A DNA stretch of 64,000 nt from Gymnorhina tibicen. Taxonomy: Eukaryota > Chordata > Aves > Passeriformes > Artamidae. The translations under genes were made by a program, and so were the position numbers. Below the pieces are notes generated by a model. It did not search any database. It was given only the letters and a program-made list of their open reading frames with translations, and was not told the DNA's origin. How positions within the stretch are numbered: the stretch's first letter is position 1; the number at the start of each line of letters is the position of its first letter. Shown here one piece after another: positions 34,854-45,400 of the stretch. The stretch lies in the NCBI GenBank assembly GCA_013399875.1, contig VXAZ01001701.1:1-64000 (forward strand), read 5' to 3'.

Positions 34854-36635
34854 CACTGGCCTTTGGCAGTGTGATTTTCTGCACAACTGGGAGGTCATAT
34901 GGGAAAGCTTCCACTTTCCAGGAATGGCAGATGGCAAATGGAGTTCATGGCTCACCTCACCCACTATTAGATGACCACTCCCTTCAGCCGGCACTGGATG
35001 ACTGATTGGGTACTTGGGAGTGTCCGGAGACTGGTGAGTGATGGATCGAAGAGGTCCATCAAGAGGTCCACAGGGAGGGACCACTGCAAATCTCACCGTG
35101 GAGTGCAATGGGAATTTCGGGGAGTAAGCATGAAAGGATGCCCAGGAAGGGCAGTGAAGGAAAAACAAGAACGGATCGCAACAACAGCAATGAAGATCAT
35201 GGAATACCCCCAGACAGTTCTTCGGGGACAATGCGGAGGTCCTGAGATAGTTTATGCATTCCCTCGGAGGTAACTAAGAAAATAATGGTAGAATATTGTT
35301 ATTTTATCTGTCCGGAATATGATCTGCCAAGAGGATTTAAATGGCCCCCTTTTGGGACAGATGATGTTGATCTTTGTCAAAATTTTCATTGTATTTAAAT
35401 TATACTGGGAAAGAACTGCTTGAAAAGGAAAAGTATGGTTAAGGCAAGGTGGAAAAATATGGTGAAGGCAAATACCAGCAAGAGTCTATGTAGTAAGGAA
35501 AAAAGAAGAAGAAGAAGGAAAGAAAGAAAAGAATAAGGGATATTTTCTGGTACCTTCCTCCACCTTGTCTTCAAAATTGACAAAGATCCAGGGCCAGCTG
35601 CTCCCTGTATCTCAGACTTCCAGGACAGGTAAAACAAGGAAATACTGTTCCTACGGCCCCCCTCAGGGACAGCAAGGGGAAAGGACAGGATATCATATCT
35701 GTCTCCAGAACTAGAGAGGGAGCCCAGTATAAGACACTAAGTGCTCCTAGGACACAGGAGATGGGGATCTACCAGATGTCCCTGTGCCAGGTTCCACTGG
35801 TGGGCCAGGGTGGAGGATTTGGGTATTTAATTGTGCCAGTTACCATGCAGGATATAAAAGGGTGGAAAAAAGGAATTACCTCCACATTTGGATGACTCCA
35901 GAGGGGTGGGGGAAAAAATAGAGGAATATTTGGGAAATACAGATTATACTTGTAAAGACTGGGATTTCCTCTTGGGCGTTTTTTTTAAGATACAGGAAAA
36001 ATGGATGATTTTGCAGAAAGCTCCCCAGCTGTGGGAGCATTAACACCCAGAGGCCATGGGAGACGACAGTCAAAATGTGCCTATGGTGCTTGATGCAATC
36101 TCCCAGGCAGATCCTCAGTGGGACCCAAATAATCAAGCTAGACTGGCCTACCTTTCAGATTACAGTGTCTATTTAATTAGAGCAATTAAAACGGTGGTTC
36201 CTAGAACTAACAATGCTATGTCCTTAGAGCAAGAAAAAAAAAAGCCCTTCTCATTGGTTAGAAAGGACTAGGGATGTCTTGAGGAAACAATGAGGGTTGG
36301 ACCCTGAGGAACCAGCCTTCGGTTTGTCACCAAAAGCTGGTGAAGATAAAGTTTGTCACCAAAGCCTGACCTGAGATAAGAATACAGAAATATGGGGAGT
36401 GGCAGCATAGGCCCCTGAGTGAGATGGTTAGAAAGGCACAGTAATTGTATGTAAGAAGGGATGAGGAAAAGGCAAAGGTGAAGGCAAGGATAATAGCATA
36501 GCTTTTACAACCCCTGAAGCAAAAAGTGCAACGACCCCCAGGACAAAAGGGAAGGGGGCAGTCACCAGGATGTAACAGGAATATGTCTTCCCCAGTGGGA
36601 GAGGGTCAGCCAAGACAGCATTGAGAAGGAATCAA

Positions 36636-36677
36636 TGTCCTGTTTGTAAGAAAGAAGGATATTGGAAGAGGGAATGT
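36636..36677 (+). other. Nucleocapsid zinc knuckle with His replaced by Tyr
   Basis: The codons read CPVCKKEGYWKREC. Spacing is that of a retroviral CCHC zinc knuckle (C-x2-C-x4-H-x4-C), and a single knuckle fits gammaretroviral nucleocapsid. The zinc-binding histidine is Tyr here (TAT), one C-to-T change from CAT. Metal binding would be lost or weakened. The change probably arose after integration. Confidence 0.85.
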
Positions 36678-36737
36678 CCCCAAAGACAAGTGGACCCTTG
36701 TGAGGAGGAAGTCCACTGGTTGATGGAAATGGATTGT

Positions 36738-36740
36738 TAG
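36738..36740 (+). other. In-frame UAG at the gag/pro junction
   Basis: TAG is followed by GGGTGTCAGGGT and stays in the frame of the upstream zinc knuckle and the downstream protease. This resembles the gammaretroviral junction, where a UAG is read through to make Gag-Pol. A second in-frame TAG at 36777-36779 is presumably later damage. Confidence 0.65.
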
Positions 36741-37130
36741 GGGTGTCAGGGTCCATTATACCAAGGACCCACCACATAGGAGCCCTTAATAACATACAAG
36801 GTGGGTCTGGATCAAGAGGAAGTACATTTCCTAGCAGACACAGGAGCCTCTCGGTCTACTTTGAATTTTATGCCAAAGTTGGGACAATTGTCAAAAGGAT
36901 CTTTGGTTATTCAAGGTGTAGATGTAAAAGATGAGCAAATGCATCTCATCCAATCACTCCTAGTGGATGTAGGAGATAAATACAAGATGCATGAATTTTT
37001 ACTTGGTCCAAATTGTGATTGTAACCTATTGGGAAGAGAATTAATGGCTAAATTGGGAATGCAAACCAGTATTATAAAAGGTGATACAGAGGCTAATACT
37101 GCTGTAACACTGTGTAAATTCTCTATTTAA
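36741..37130 (+). pseudogene. pro: Retroviral protease pseudogene (pro)
   Basis: Aspartic protease domain with the catalytic motif 'FLADTGASRSTL' (DTG codons from 36837) and the C-terminal 'NLLGRELMAKL', the expected partner element about 65 residues later. The frame is open from 36801 to the TAA at 37128. A TAG at 36777 separates it from gag, and the TAA cuts it off from reverse transcriptase. Length and motif spacing are near normal, so this is the best-preserved part of the element. Confidence 0.85.
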
Positions 37131-38100
37131 GCTTGTGTTAAATTGAACCCAGAAGTATGGGCAGTCCCAGGGAAATTTGAAAAATTAGATATGGAGGCCC
37201 TTCAGATTATTCTGAAACAACCTGGACAAGTGGTCTATAAGAAGCAATGCCCTATTTTCAAGAGATGGAAGAAAGGGATTACAGCCTATTCTTGAGTTCT
37301 CACTAAAGACAGGTCTTTTGGACCCATGTATGTGTCCCTATAATTCTCCCATCCTGGTGGTTAAAAAAGCAGATAGAACCTATAGAATGATGCAGGACCT
37401 AAGAATAATAAATGAGATTATTAAACCGAGGTATCCCATGGTCCCAAATCCCTATACCATCTTGAACCAGATTCCCTCCCGATATCACTACTATTTAATA
37501 CTTGATTTAAAGGATGTTTTCTGGGAATGCCAGCTTAAAGAGGATATATCAAACAGTATTTTGCCTTTGAGTGGGAACTCGGAGAGGAAGAAGAGAATAT
37601 GGTAAAGCAACAATTGACATGGGCAGACCTTCAGCAGGGATATATGGAAACACTGGTCTTATTTGGACTAGCCTCACAAAAAACATTGAAAGAATTTACT
37701 CCGCTCCCAGGTATTAGGTTACTGTAATATGTGGATATCTTGCTCCTATCAGGAGATAGGAGGTAGTGGTAGAAGAAGCCACTGTGAAATTGCTTAATTT
37801 TCTAGCTAAAAGGGGGCTTAGAGTATCTGAAAAGAAAGCACAAATGGTGGAGAAAAAGGTTAAATATTTGGGACATATTTTGACTGAAGGCTTGCAATGT
37901 ATTGATCCAGAGAGGGTCCAAGGAATTTTAGAAGTACTGTTACCCAGGACTAATAAGGAGCTGTGACATTAGGACTAATAGAGTGTTGCAGAACCTGGAT
38001 TGAGGCCTTTTCTGTTTTAGCTAGACCCCTGCATGACCTTTTAATACAAGACATCCCCAATGTTGTGATATGGACATCAGAAGGAAAGCAGAGTTTCAAA
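37131..38100 (+). pseudogene. pol: Retroviral reverse transcriptase pseudogene (pol)
   Basis: RNA-dependent DNA polymerase remnant. The fingers and palm lie at 37318-37605, with 'YNSPILVVKKADRTYRMMQD', then 'VPNPYTILNQIPSRYHYY' and the first catalytic Asp in 'LDLKDVF'. A shifted piece at 37600-37720 contains 'LTWADLQQGYMETL'. The polymerase box at 37728-37739 reads YVDI instead of YVDD and follows a TAA stop. The thumb and connection piece at 37766-37966 has 'SEKKAQMVEKKVKYLGHIL'. Frameshifts near 37270 and 37600 and several stops disable it. Similarity is to gammaretrovirus-like pol. Confidence 0.88.
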
Positions 38101-38540
38101 GCATTAAAAAAGCAGATTCACTGAGGCTCCAGCCGTTGCCCTTCCAGAGAGGGAAAAAGAATTTGAATTACATGCGGATGTTTAACAGGGCCATGCCAAA
38201 GGTATTCTGGTGCAAGAACATAAGGGTGCTCACAGCCAGCTGATTTATTTTTCCAAAGTGTTAGACCCAGTGGCAAGGGGGTGGCCCCATTGTTTGCAAC
38301 ATTGTGCAGCCACAGCTTTATTGGTAACTGAGACACAGCAATCAACGGCAAAAGGATCTCTTATTGTTAGTCTCACATCAAGTTAAGGCTTTGTTAACCA
38401 AATGAGCTTCTAAATGGATAACCAGCACTACGTTATTACAGTATGAAACATGTTTAACGGAACAGGAGGATTTAGAATTGAGAAGTGGGGAAGAGTTTAA
38501 CCCTTTTGGCCTGGAGAAGGGTTTAACCCAGCTGCCAGTT
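38101..38540 (+). pseudogene. Retroviral RNase H region, partial
   Basis: After a degenerate connection segment, 38168-38341 translates as an RNase H start: 'FELHADV', a TAA stop at 38183, then an open run with 'GHAKGILVQEHKGAHSQLIY' and 'DPVARGWPHC'. A further piece in another frame near 38360-38510 contains 'SHQVKALL' and 'SKWITSTTLLQYETCL'. The first acidic active-site residue (in HAD) is visible; the others are not found. Sequence similarity fades by about 38540-38560, and no integrase follows. Confidence 0.78.
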
Positions 38541-38808
38541 TAATTACAACAGGATTTTCCACACATTAGCGTGGGTCGGTCAGGAATAGGGAAAGGAGTG
38601 GCACATGGGCCCAGGTTACAGGTGTTGTCATGGTAGTTGATTTACAGTGAAAATCCTGGTTCTTGCAAAACTAGTCTTGCACTAAAGATAACTCTTAACT
38701 CTGAGGAGTCAGTAAGACAGTGATATCTGTTCCATGAATGCTGAGAGGCAGTGTTCCCAGGAGACCTCTCCTGAGCTCTTTTTCCCATCTGCTAATGCTG
38801 GGCATTAT

Positions 38809-39415
38809 GGAATCATAGTATGATTCCTCTGAGATGGAAGTGTGCCACAAGGCTCATTGAATCCAACACTTCACCCTGCACAGGACAACGCCAAGAATCA
38901 TACCACGTGCCTGAGAGCATTGTCCAAATGCTTCTTGAACTCTGTCAGGCTTGGTGCTGTGACCACTTCCCTGGAGAGCCTGTTCCAGTGCCCAATCATC
39001 CTCTGGATGAAGAACCTTTTTCTAATATCCAACTTAAACCTGTCAGAGTTCATATCATTCACTTGGGTCCTGTAACTGGTGACCACAGAGAAGAGATCAG
39101 TGCCTGTCCCTCCTCTTCCCCTCACAAAGAAGTTGAAGACTGCAATGAGGTCTCCCCTCAGTCTCCTCTTCTTCAGCCTGAACACAAAAAGTGACCTCAG
39201 CTGCTCCTCGTATGTCTTCGCCTCGAGGACCTTCACCATCTTCGCTGCCCTCCTTTGGTCAATCTCTAATAGCTTTTTGTCCTTCTTCTATTGTGGCACC
39301 CAGACCTGCTCCCAGCACTCGAGGTGAGGCCGCCCCAGGGCAGAGCAGAGCGGGACAATCCCCTCCCTTGCCCGGCTGGCGATGCTGTGCCTGATGCTCC
39401 CCAGGACAGGGTTGG
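38809..39415 (-). mobile_element. CR1 LINE, 5'-truncated (3' part of pol)
   Basis: Minus-strand CR1 fragment that begins on the plus strand 'ggaatcatagtatgattcc' and ends near 39415. The minus-strand frame 38898-39239 contains 'EEQLRSLFVFRLKKRRLRGD' and 'NSDRFKLDIRKRFFIQRMIG', the end of the CR1 protein. It is of the same subfamily as the copy at 3751-4375, and 39311-39397 differs from 4177-4263 at only one of 87 positions. It lies about 250 bp after the retroviral remnant. I see no sign that one interrupts the other. Confidence 0.92.
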
Positions 39416-42400
39416 CTCACACCAATACTAGTGAATGGTTAGCTACGCAGAGTCACGGGCAGATCCCCACGCCTGGAGACACACTGTGGAGTTGCATGTG
39501 CCCCACTTGCCGTGGGGTAACAGATTACGGCCAAAATGAGCTCTTTTTCTCTGGTGGTTTTCTCATAGCAGTCTCGTTTGGGACAAAACCTTCGTGTTGC
39601 AGTTATAGGGCTGGCAATAACCATGATGTGTTGTTACTAGACTCATTCCTGCTTGCGCTGGCCAAAGGGTTAGCTGTTGAGAATATTAGGAGGTTCATGC
39701 ACTCCGTTTTGTTTATTCAGCTGACATCTCTGAGTAGTATCATTATCAGCCTAAATACTCAGAGTGGGAGCTGCATTATCCACCACAGTCTTCAAATACA
39801 TCAAAAGAGACTTGGAGAGAGATATTTTTAATTAGAAAAGCTGGGAACATAGGATAGCCACAAATTAAAACTAATATCCACCATTCTATTTCAAATTTTC
39901 CTCTTGTCCAAACCCTCTGAAGGGTGCTGTGAGCCCATGGCAGTGGGGGTGTTGCTTAGAATAAGGCTTGACTTTTTGGCAGGTGATTGCCTCCTCCCCT
40001 CATGGGATTGCTGTGCGTCAGTGGAGTGCCCTCATTCTCTTTCCATGTGGATGGAGGCTGACGGCAGGATCCCTATCAAAACTGTGCCGCTCTGATGTCT
40101 TTTCTGCATGTGCTCTGCAAGTTGCACTGTCTTGCAACGCCTCCAGACACCTTCTGTGAAAGGAATATAAGCACCTATATGACTGAGAACTGCTGTATTT
40201 TTCTAAGGCTTACTTTATTTATTACATGACCATAATTCTAATTTCCAGGAACGCTTCAGACCTGAGATTCTTTGCTGCCCTTTCCCCTCCCTTCCATTGT
40301 CCCTGCAGAATTCAAGAACCTTATTTTATTGTTGTACTGAGAAACACGTTATGTCTGACTAAGCCATGTCATTGCTGTGCTGTTTTCCACTCTCTCCTGG
40401 CATCTCTGGGGAAAATGGTTTATGTAGCACAGTACTCCCAACAACCTACTGTGTTTCACTTCTTTCACAGGGGTACGTGGTTCTGTGTTTCCTGATGGGA
40501 TTGCAAGCTGAGGAGGCTTAGGGATACTGATTATTCCCATTATTAGATTTTAGAGGATCCCACCCACTGATTTGGGGCCAGAATAATTTTTATCCATGCT
40601 TATTTGGAGCAGGGTGGGGGAGAGGATAGCATGATCTCTGGCAGCTGGTGGTGCTCTAACCTATACAAATATGTTCAGCTTTGGAAAAGCCTTATCAGTA
40701 TGCATATCTTTGCTCTGACCTTCACAGCATTTTTGCTTTTGTGAGAGGTATCAGCGACTGGTAACGCAGGTGTGCTTGACTTTTGTAATTGTAATTTAAA
40801 AATGAGTTGCACCACTAATTGTTTTGTCAACATAGGAGCTGTAATAAGTCATTGTGCATTTTGCAGAAGCTGGAAATTCCTCTGTTCTGGTGTGAAAGGT
40901 ATTCCAGAAACTGCATACACTGTGAGGGTTCTAACTTTTCCTTGCAGATGATCTGGCCAGGCAGTTTGACATTTCCAGTGGTGATTACATTGCTCTATGA
41001 CAACTCTGTGTTCTGTTTAGAACCCCATGAAAAAAGATTTGACTGTATTAAATTTTGACTGTAATTGAATTAAAACAGATTTAAGCTCCCAAGATTTACC
41101 TATATTAAAAACACCCCCAAGCTAAAGCAAACCAATGAAAGATGTTTACCCATACTTTGGAGAAAATGGGTTAGTGTACATTGCCTACTTGACTGTTAAT
41201 GACTGATTTCTCATGATCCTGAGCTTTGGATTGTCCTTTGCATCAGGTATCACCTCTTTGCAGTACCTCACAACGTGCAAACCAAAGCAAAGCTGAGACA
41301 CAAGGAAGCAGTGGGTATGTGCTGCCAGGCTTAGGCTTTGCACAGAAAGGTGTAGGGAGGCATTTTACTACAAGGACATCCTTTCTGTAGTTAATATCTC
41401 TGTGGACTGTATTCCATTGCTTAGCATCATGGGCTTGTGTTTTCTTAGCAAAAGCAACAGTGGTTATTTGAATGACTTGTCTCCTTACTTTAGCTTTACT
41501 CCTCTCTTCATACTCACCCAAGGTTTTTGTTAATGCAAGAACAAATACTCAGGCTCTGAAATAACCCATAAACTTGAAGATGATGTCTAATAACCAGAGT
41601 TTTCTTGCTGCCAGCCAGGAAAGGCTGAGAACTGATACATCCAGCTGTGATTTTTAATATAGCCCCCAAATGGGACATCCTATTGGTTTAAAGAAAGTGA
41701 TTGTTAAAATTATTACATCATTTGTGTTCTGCTTAGAAGGTATAGGAAGGCGGTCTCATGGCAGATAACATCTATCCTCCCTATTCTCAATGTTTTTCAA
41801 AGAGCTAAAACTTTTTGATTCATCTTACAATCCACAGTGGAGTTTAATAATGTATTCTCATCACAGTGCAACATGTGGGCCTGTTGGCCCTGCATGCTCC
41901 TCCTTGATCTGTCTGTAGTGCTTGTTTATCAGTTAAGTGGAGGAGTGTCTGTGTGAAACACAAAGAATTGTAATGTAAGTTATCTCAGTGTTGTTAAAAG
42001 TCAAAGTTGAGATTTTTGCGAGTTCAGATTCTGAAAGCAGAATTATGGCTTAAGTCAACATTTACATTTACTAACTGTAACTCCAAATGTCTTTCACTCT
42101 CCTGATGCTTCTCTTTCAGAAACATCATATTTATTTATATTTCAGCTAAATTTAAGTCATTATTGCCCAACAAAGATATATGGTGCTGCTGATATCCAGA
42201 ATATGATTGCAAATTAGAAATACCCAGACACTGTACTGTGTGCAAATACAGTGATATCAGCTGCACTGGGTTACACACAGAGCCCCTCAGTCCTCTCTCA
42301 TGCAGAGCACATAACTGGTGCCTAGGAAAGATAACCACAACCCAAGTGTAGGGTAATGGTGCTTTCTTGGCACAAGTTCTAAGCTTCCAGTGAGTTACAA

Positions 42401-45400
42401 ATCATGGCTCAGGTACCTTTGAATGAAGGTTTGGATCCCTTCATTAAATTATGACAGAGCCTCTAGATCTCCAGCAAAGATATGCTGGGTCAGGAATTGC
42501 ACTGGAAATGCTGAAACTACAATAGAGGTGTAGCAGTATCTAGTTCTTAATCCCGGGGCTGTGGAGAAAAATTAAGGGGAAATGCTCTCTTTTAATATTA
42601 TCTCCATCTCATTCTGGCTAAATCTGTAAAACTGTACTAGGACTGTTTCCCAAACATAAATTCTCATTGTTTCACCAATTCTGGACATGCTCCTGTGTGT
42701 TGATAGGAGGACAGGCAAGGGCTACATGGTCTTAATAGGCTCATCTTGGAATAATATGTAAAGAAATGCCTTTAAGATTTTGAGAAGAGAGTGACAACAT
42801 GGTAATACTGTGTAACACACACCGGATTGCTTTCCTTGCTGAAAAATTATTTTTTCCCAAGTCCAGAACTTGAAAATCTTTCAGAGATATTGAAAAATCA
42901 CCTAGCATTAGGCTAGGGCTTCAGATGACAAGAAGAGTGATACTGGCTCTGAATGTGGCCATTCTAATGTCAGTGATGCAGGAGTGAGATCATTAGTGGT
43001 CATGATTGTTATTCCAGTCATCTAGTCCTCACTGACTGCAGAGCGAATATGGTGGCCAAGACTGTTGTAATGAGATCCTGGAAAAAAATGGCGTTTTCTG
43101 AACACAAGTGTAAAAAAAGAATCTCCCTCCTTAAGACGGGGTAGTGATTCTCCCCTCTTTTCTCAATCATCTCTCCTTTATTTTTTTGAATATTTGTGTC
43201 CCCTGAAGGATGGCACAGAGGCTGCCTTATGATTCACAGTATGTGATTTGTGATCAGACAAAACAGACATAAGTCAAAGGGGGAAAAGAGTAGACAGCTC
43301 TGGCCTGGGGGATGTTCTTCATTGCACCATCAGCACATTCAGGTTTCTTGTGAGTACATCCTTCGCTCCATGGGCTCTTTGACTCCCATAGTCTTGTTAT
43401 TACCGGTACTTTAAGATCACCTTTTTTCTAATAGTTTGGCTCTCTCTATTGCTCTGCCTTTCTGCTGTCCATTCTGGTCTTACCTCCACTGTGCTCCATT
43501 CTTCTTCTCATCGAAGAGGGCAGCAACAAAAAGATCTTCCTATGACAACCATTTATCATTAGGAGAGCAATGCCTTGTGAGACTTTCAATTATGTTGTTG
43601 GTCTCTTGGTAAATCCATCTTCATCTTTCCTTCCTGTCCTCTGAACAGTGCAAGAAAGCAAAGGCTTTGTTTCTGACCAGGCTGGAGATCCCCCTAAAAC
43701 TTTATGAGGTATGCTTTTGAGATTTGTCTGGGCTTTTAACAATGTCTCATTTTCCTTGGGGAGCAGGAAGGAAATTAGGAGGCACTATCATCGTGTAGAC
43801 ATTGGTGTAGACTTTATTTCTGCTGACTCACCATGGCCAGTTCTCCCCTTCCCCCTGCTCCAAGATATTTTCATGGATAATGAGTGGGCTCCAACAGTTC
43901 TAAAAACACAACTGTGAGTGCAGCAGAGGAGTATGTTTTCTGGGTACATTGCCACCCACAGGAAATGACAAGAGGTTTTTGTTGCTGGTTTGGGTTTTTT
44001 TTGAAAATTTGATTAGAATCATGGTATACCTCTGTGACCGAGACTGAAACAAGTCCCACGTTTATGTTTGTTGTGTGACTCGTGGTGGCATACAATACAC
44101 CTAAATTCCCAGACATGTGACTGTGGCTCAGCTCTCTCTGTAAATTCCTGTCCTCTTATGAGCACTTTTACAATTGCATTATTATCTCTCCCCGAAGCCT
44201 GGCTCCCTGTTCTCTGTCATCAAGATTCAATCTTAAAAATAACAATCAGGATACAATGATCAGCAGTAGCTTTGGAGCTATCAAGGTCCGTGAAGCAAGA
44301 AACATGGTGTTCATCTCACTCCAGCCTCAGGAGACTGGAAGAAATTGCATATCGCTGAAGGTCATCAGAGGAAAGGAGCCACTCAATTCTGTGTGCGTGC
44401 AGACCACAGCACAGACAGGCCACACTGGAGGGGAGAGGGTGATTCTACTGGGTGGGTGTCTATGATTTATGAACCTGTGCCCTCAGATCTCACTGACCTT
44501 AGCACCTTGTAGGACCGAGAGAACAGAAGGCTTGGTTCTAGCCCAGACACCAAGGGATTGGTTCCGGAAAGTGCTGTGCAGACACAGTGGCATTCAAGCC
44601 TAGATGTGAGTATAGATTTGCCCTGAATCCTGATCCTGTTCCATTCTTGCTCCTGATTTGAGAAAACTTCTACTTGTTCCTCCGATGAAGCAAAGACCTT
44701 CAGGCTTTGCACAGTGATCATTCGTGTCCTGACCACACCTTTCCCTGATGCCAGGACACCATGGCTTCACTGTGACTTTTCCACATAGCAACCACCTGCC
44801 TGGAAGAGAAAGCAGCTCCCTCCCTGTGGCCTCAACATCTCTGACACTTGCATCTAAAGAGGCATTGAGGCAAGAACTAAATCTAGGGAACAGAATAGTT
44901 CTCTCATGTCTGTGTGGGAGGAGGAGAGTCTCTGTTTCTTTTAATCATGGCCAAACAGGAAGCAAAAAAACCAGGTCTCTTCCTTGGCTGGATGCTGAAG
45001 GATGGGGTTAGGTATCAGGAGTAAATAGTGTCAAGAATAATAACACATCTTGCCTCTTTCATCACTTTGTGTATCTACAGGCACCCCATGGCTCTTCATG
45101 CTGTCAGGCTGTTGCAGAAACCTCTGAGATGTAAAGGACCTGAAGAAAATGAAGAAAGGGAATACCAAAAGAAGACGGAAGCACTTAAAGAGCTCAGAAG
45201 AATATGAAAGCCCACAAGGCAAAACATGTATTTGCTCTTTATTACTCAACTGCTGATTTTCCAGTTTTTAACCATTCCCTCTCCACAGTCTACTTTTAAT
45301 AAGAAAGTGAACTACTGGTACTTGAGTGATGAGTATTTCAAAGATTATGAGTTATGTGCCAAAAACTCAGGAGATCGTTCAAAATAACAGGTTTAAAAAA

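Larger units (their letters stand above)
35285..36740 (+). pseudogene. gag: Retroviral gag pseudogene
   Basis: Remnant of the structural polyprotein gene. A matrix-like piece at 35285-35398 contains 'FKWPPFGTDDVDL'. A basic and proline-rich part follows with stops. A capsid start is suggested by 'VPVTMQDIKGWKKGI' around 35837. A later capsid piece at 36056-36271 contains 'YLIRAIKTVVPRTNN'. The nucleocapsid zinc knuckle is at 36636-36677, and the gene ends at the UAG at 36738-36740. The pieces lie in different frames with many stops, so no polyprotein can be made. The true 5' end of gag may lie upstream of 35285, since the first recognisable piece is already inside the matrix domain. Confidence 0.7.
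34366..38560 (+). mobile_element. Truncated gammaretrovirus-like endogenous retrovirus
   Basis: A single plus-strand provirus remnant in the order probable 5' LTR, leader, gag, protease, reverse transcriptase, start of RNase H. The gag zinc knuckle (36636-36677), a UAG stop in the same frame (36738) and the protease motif DTGAS (36837) lie in one frame, which is the gammaretroviral arrangement of gag and pol. Reverse transcriptase and RNase H segments also read most like that genus. Many stops, frameshifts and a damaged polymerase motif make it non-functional. Integrase, env, a polypurine tract and a 3' LTR are not found, so the 3' half is lost. The 5' limit is set at the start of the U3-like repeat. 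The 3' limit is where retroviral translation fades. Confidence 0.85.

Noticed and set aside
35000..35060. Possible primer-binding site with a splice donor (GACTG/GTGAGT near 35029) in the retroviral leader
   Set aside because: The tRNA-complementary part is too degenerate to name a tRNA, and several other TGG starts fit equally well, so the LTR/leader boundary stays open.
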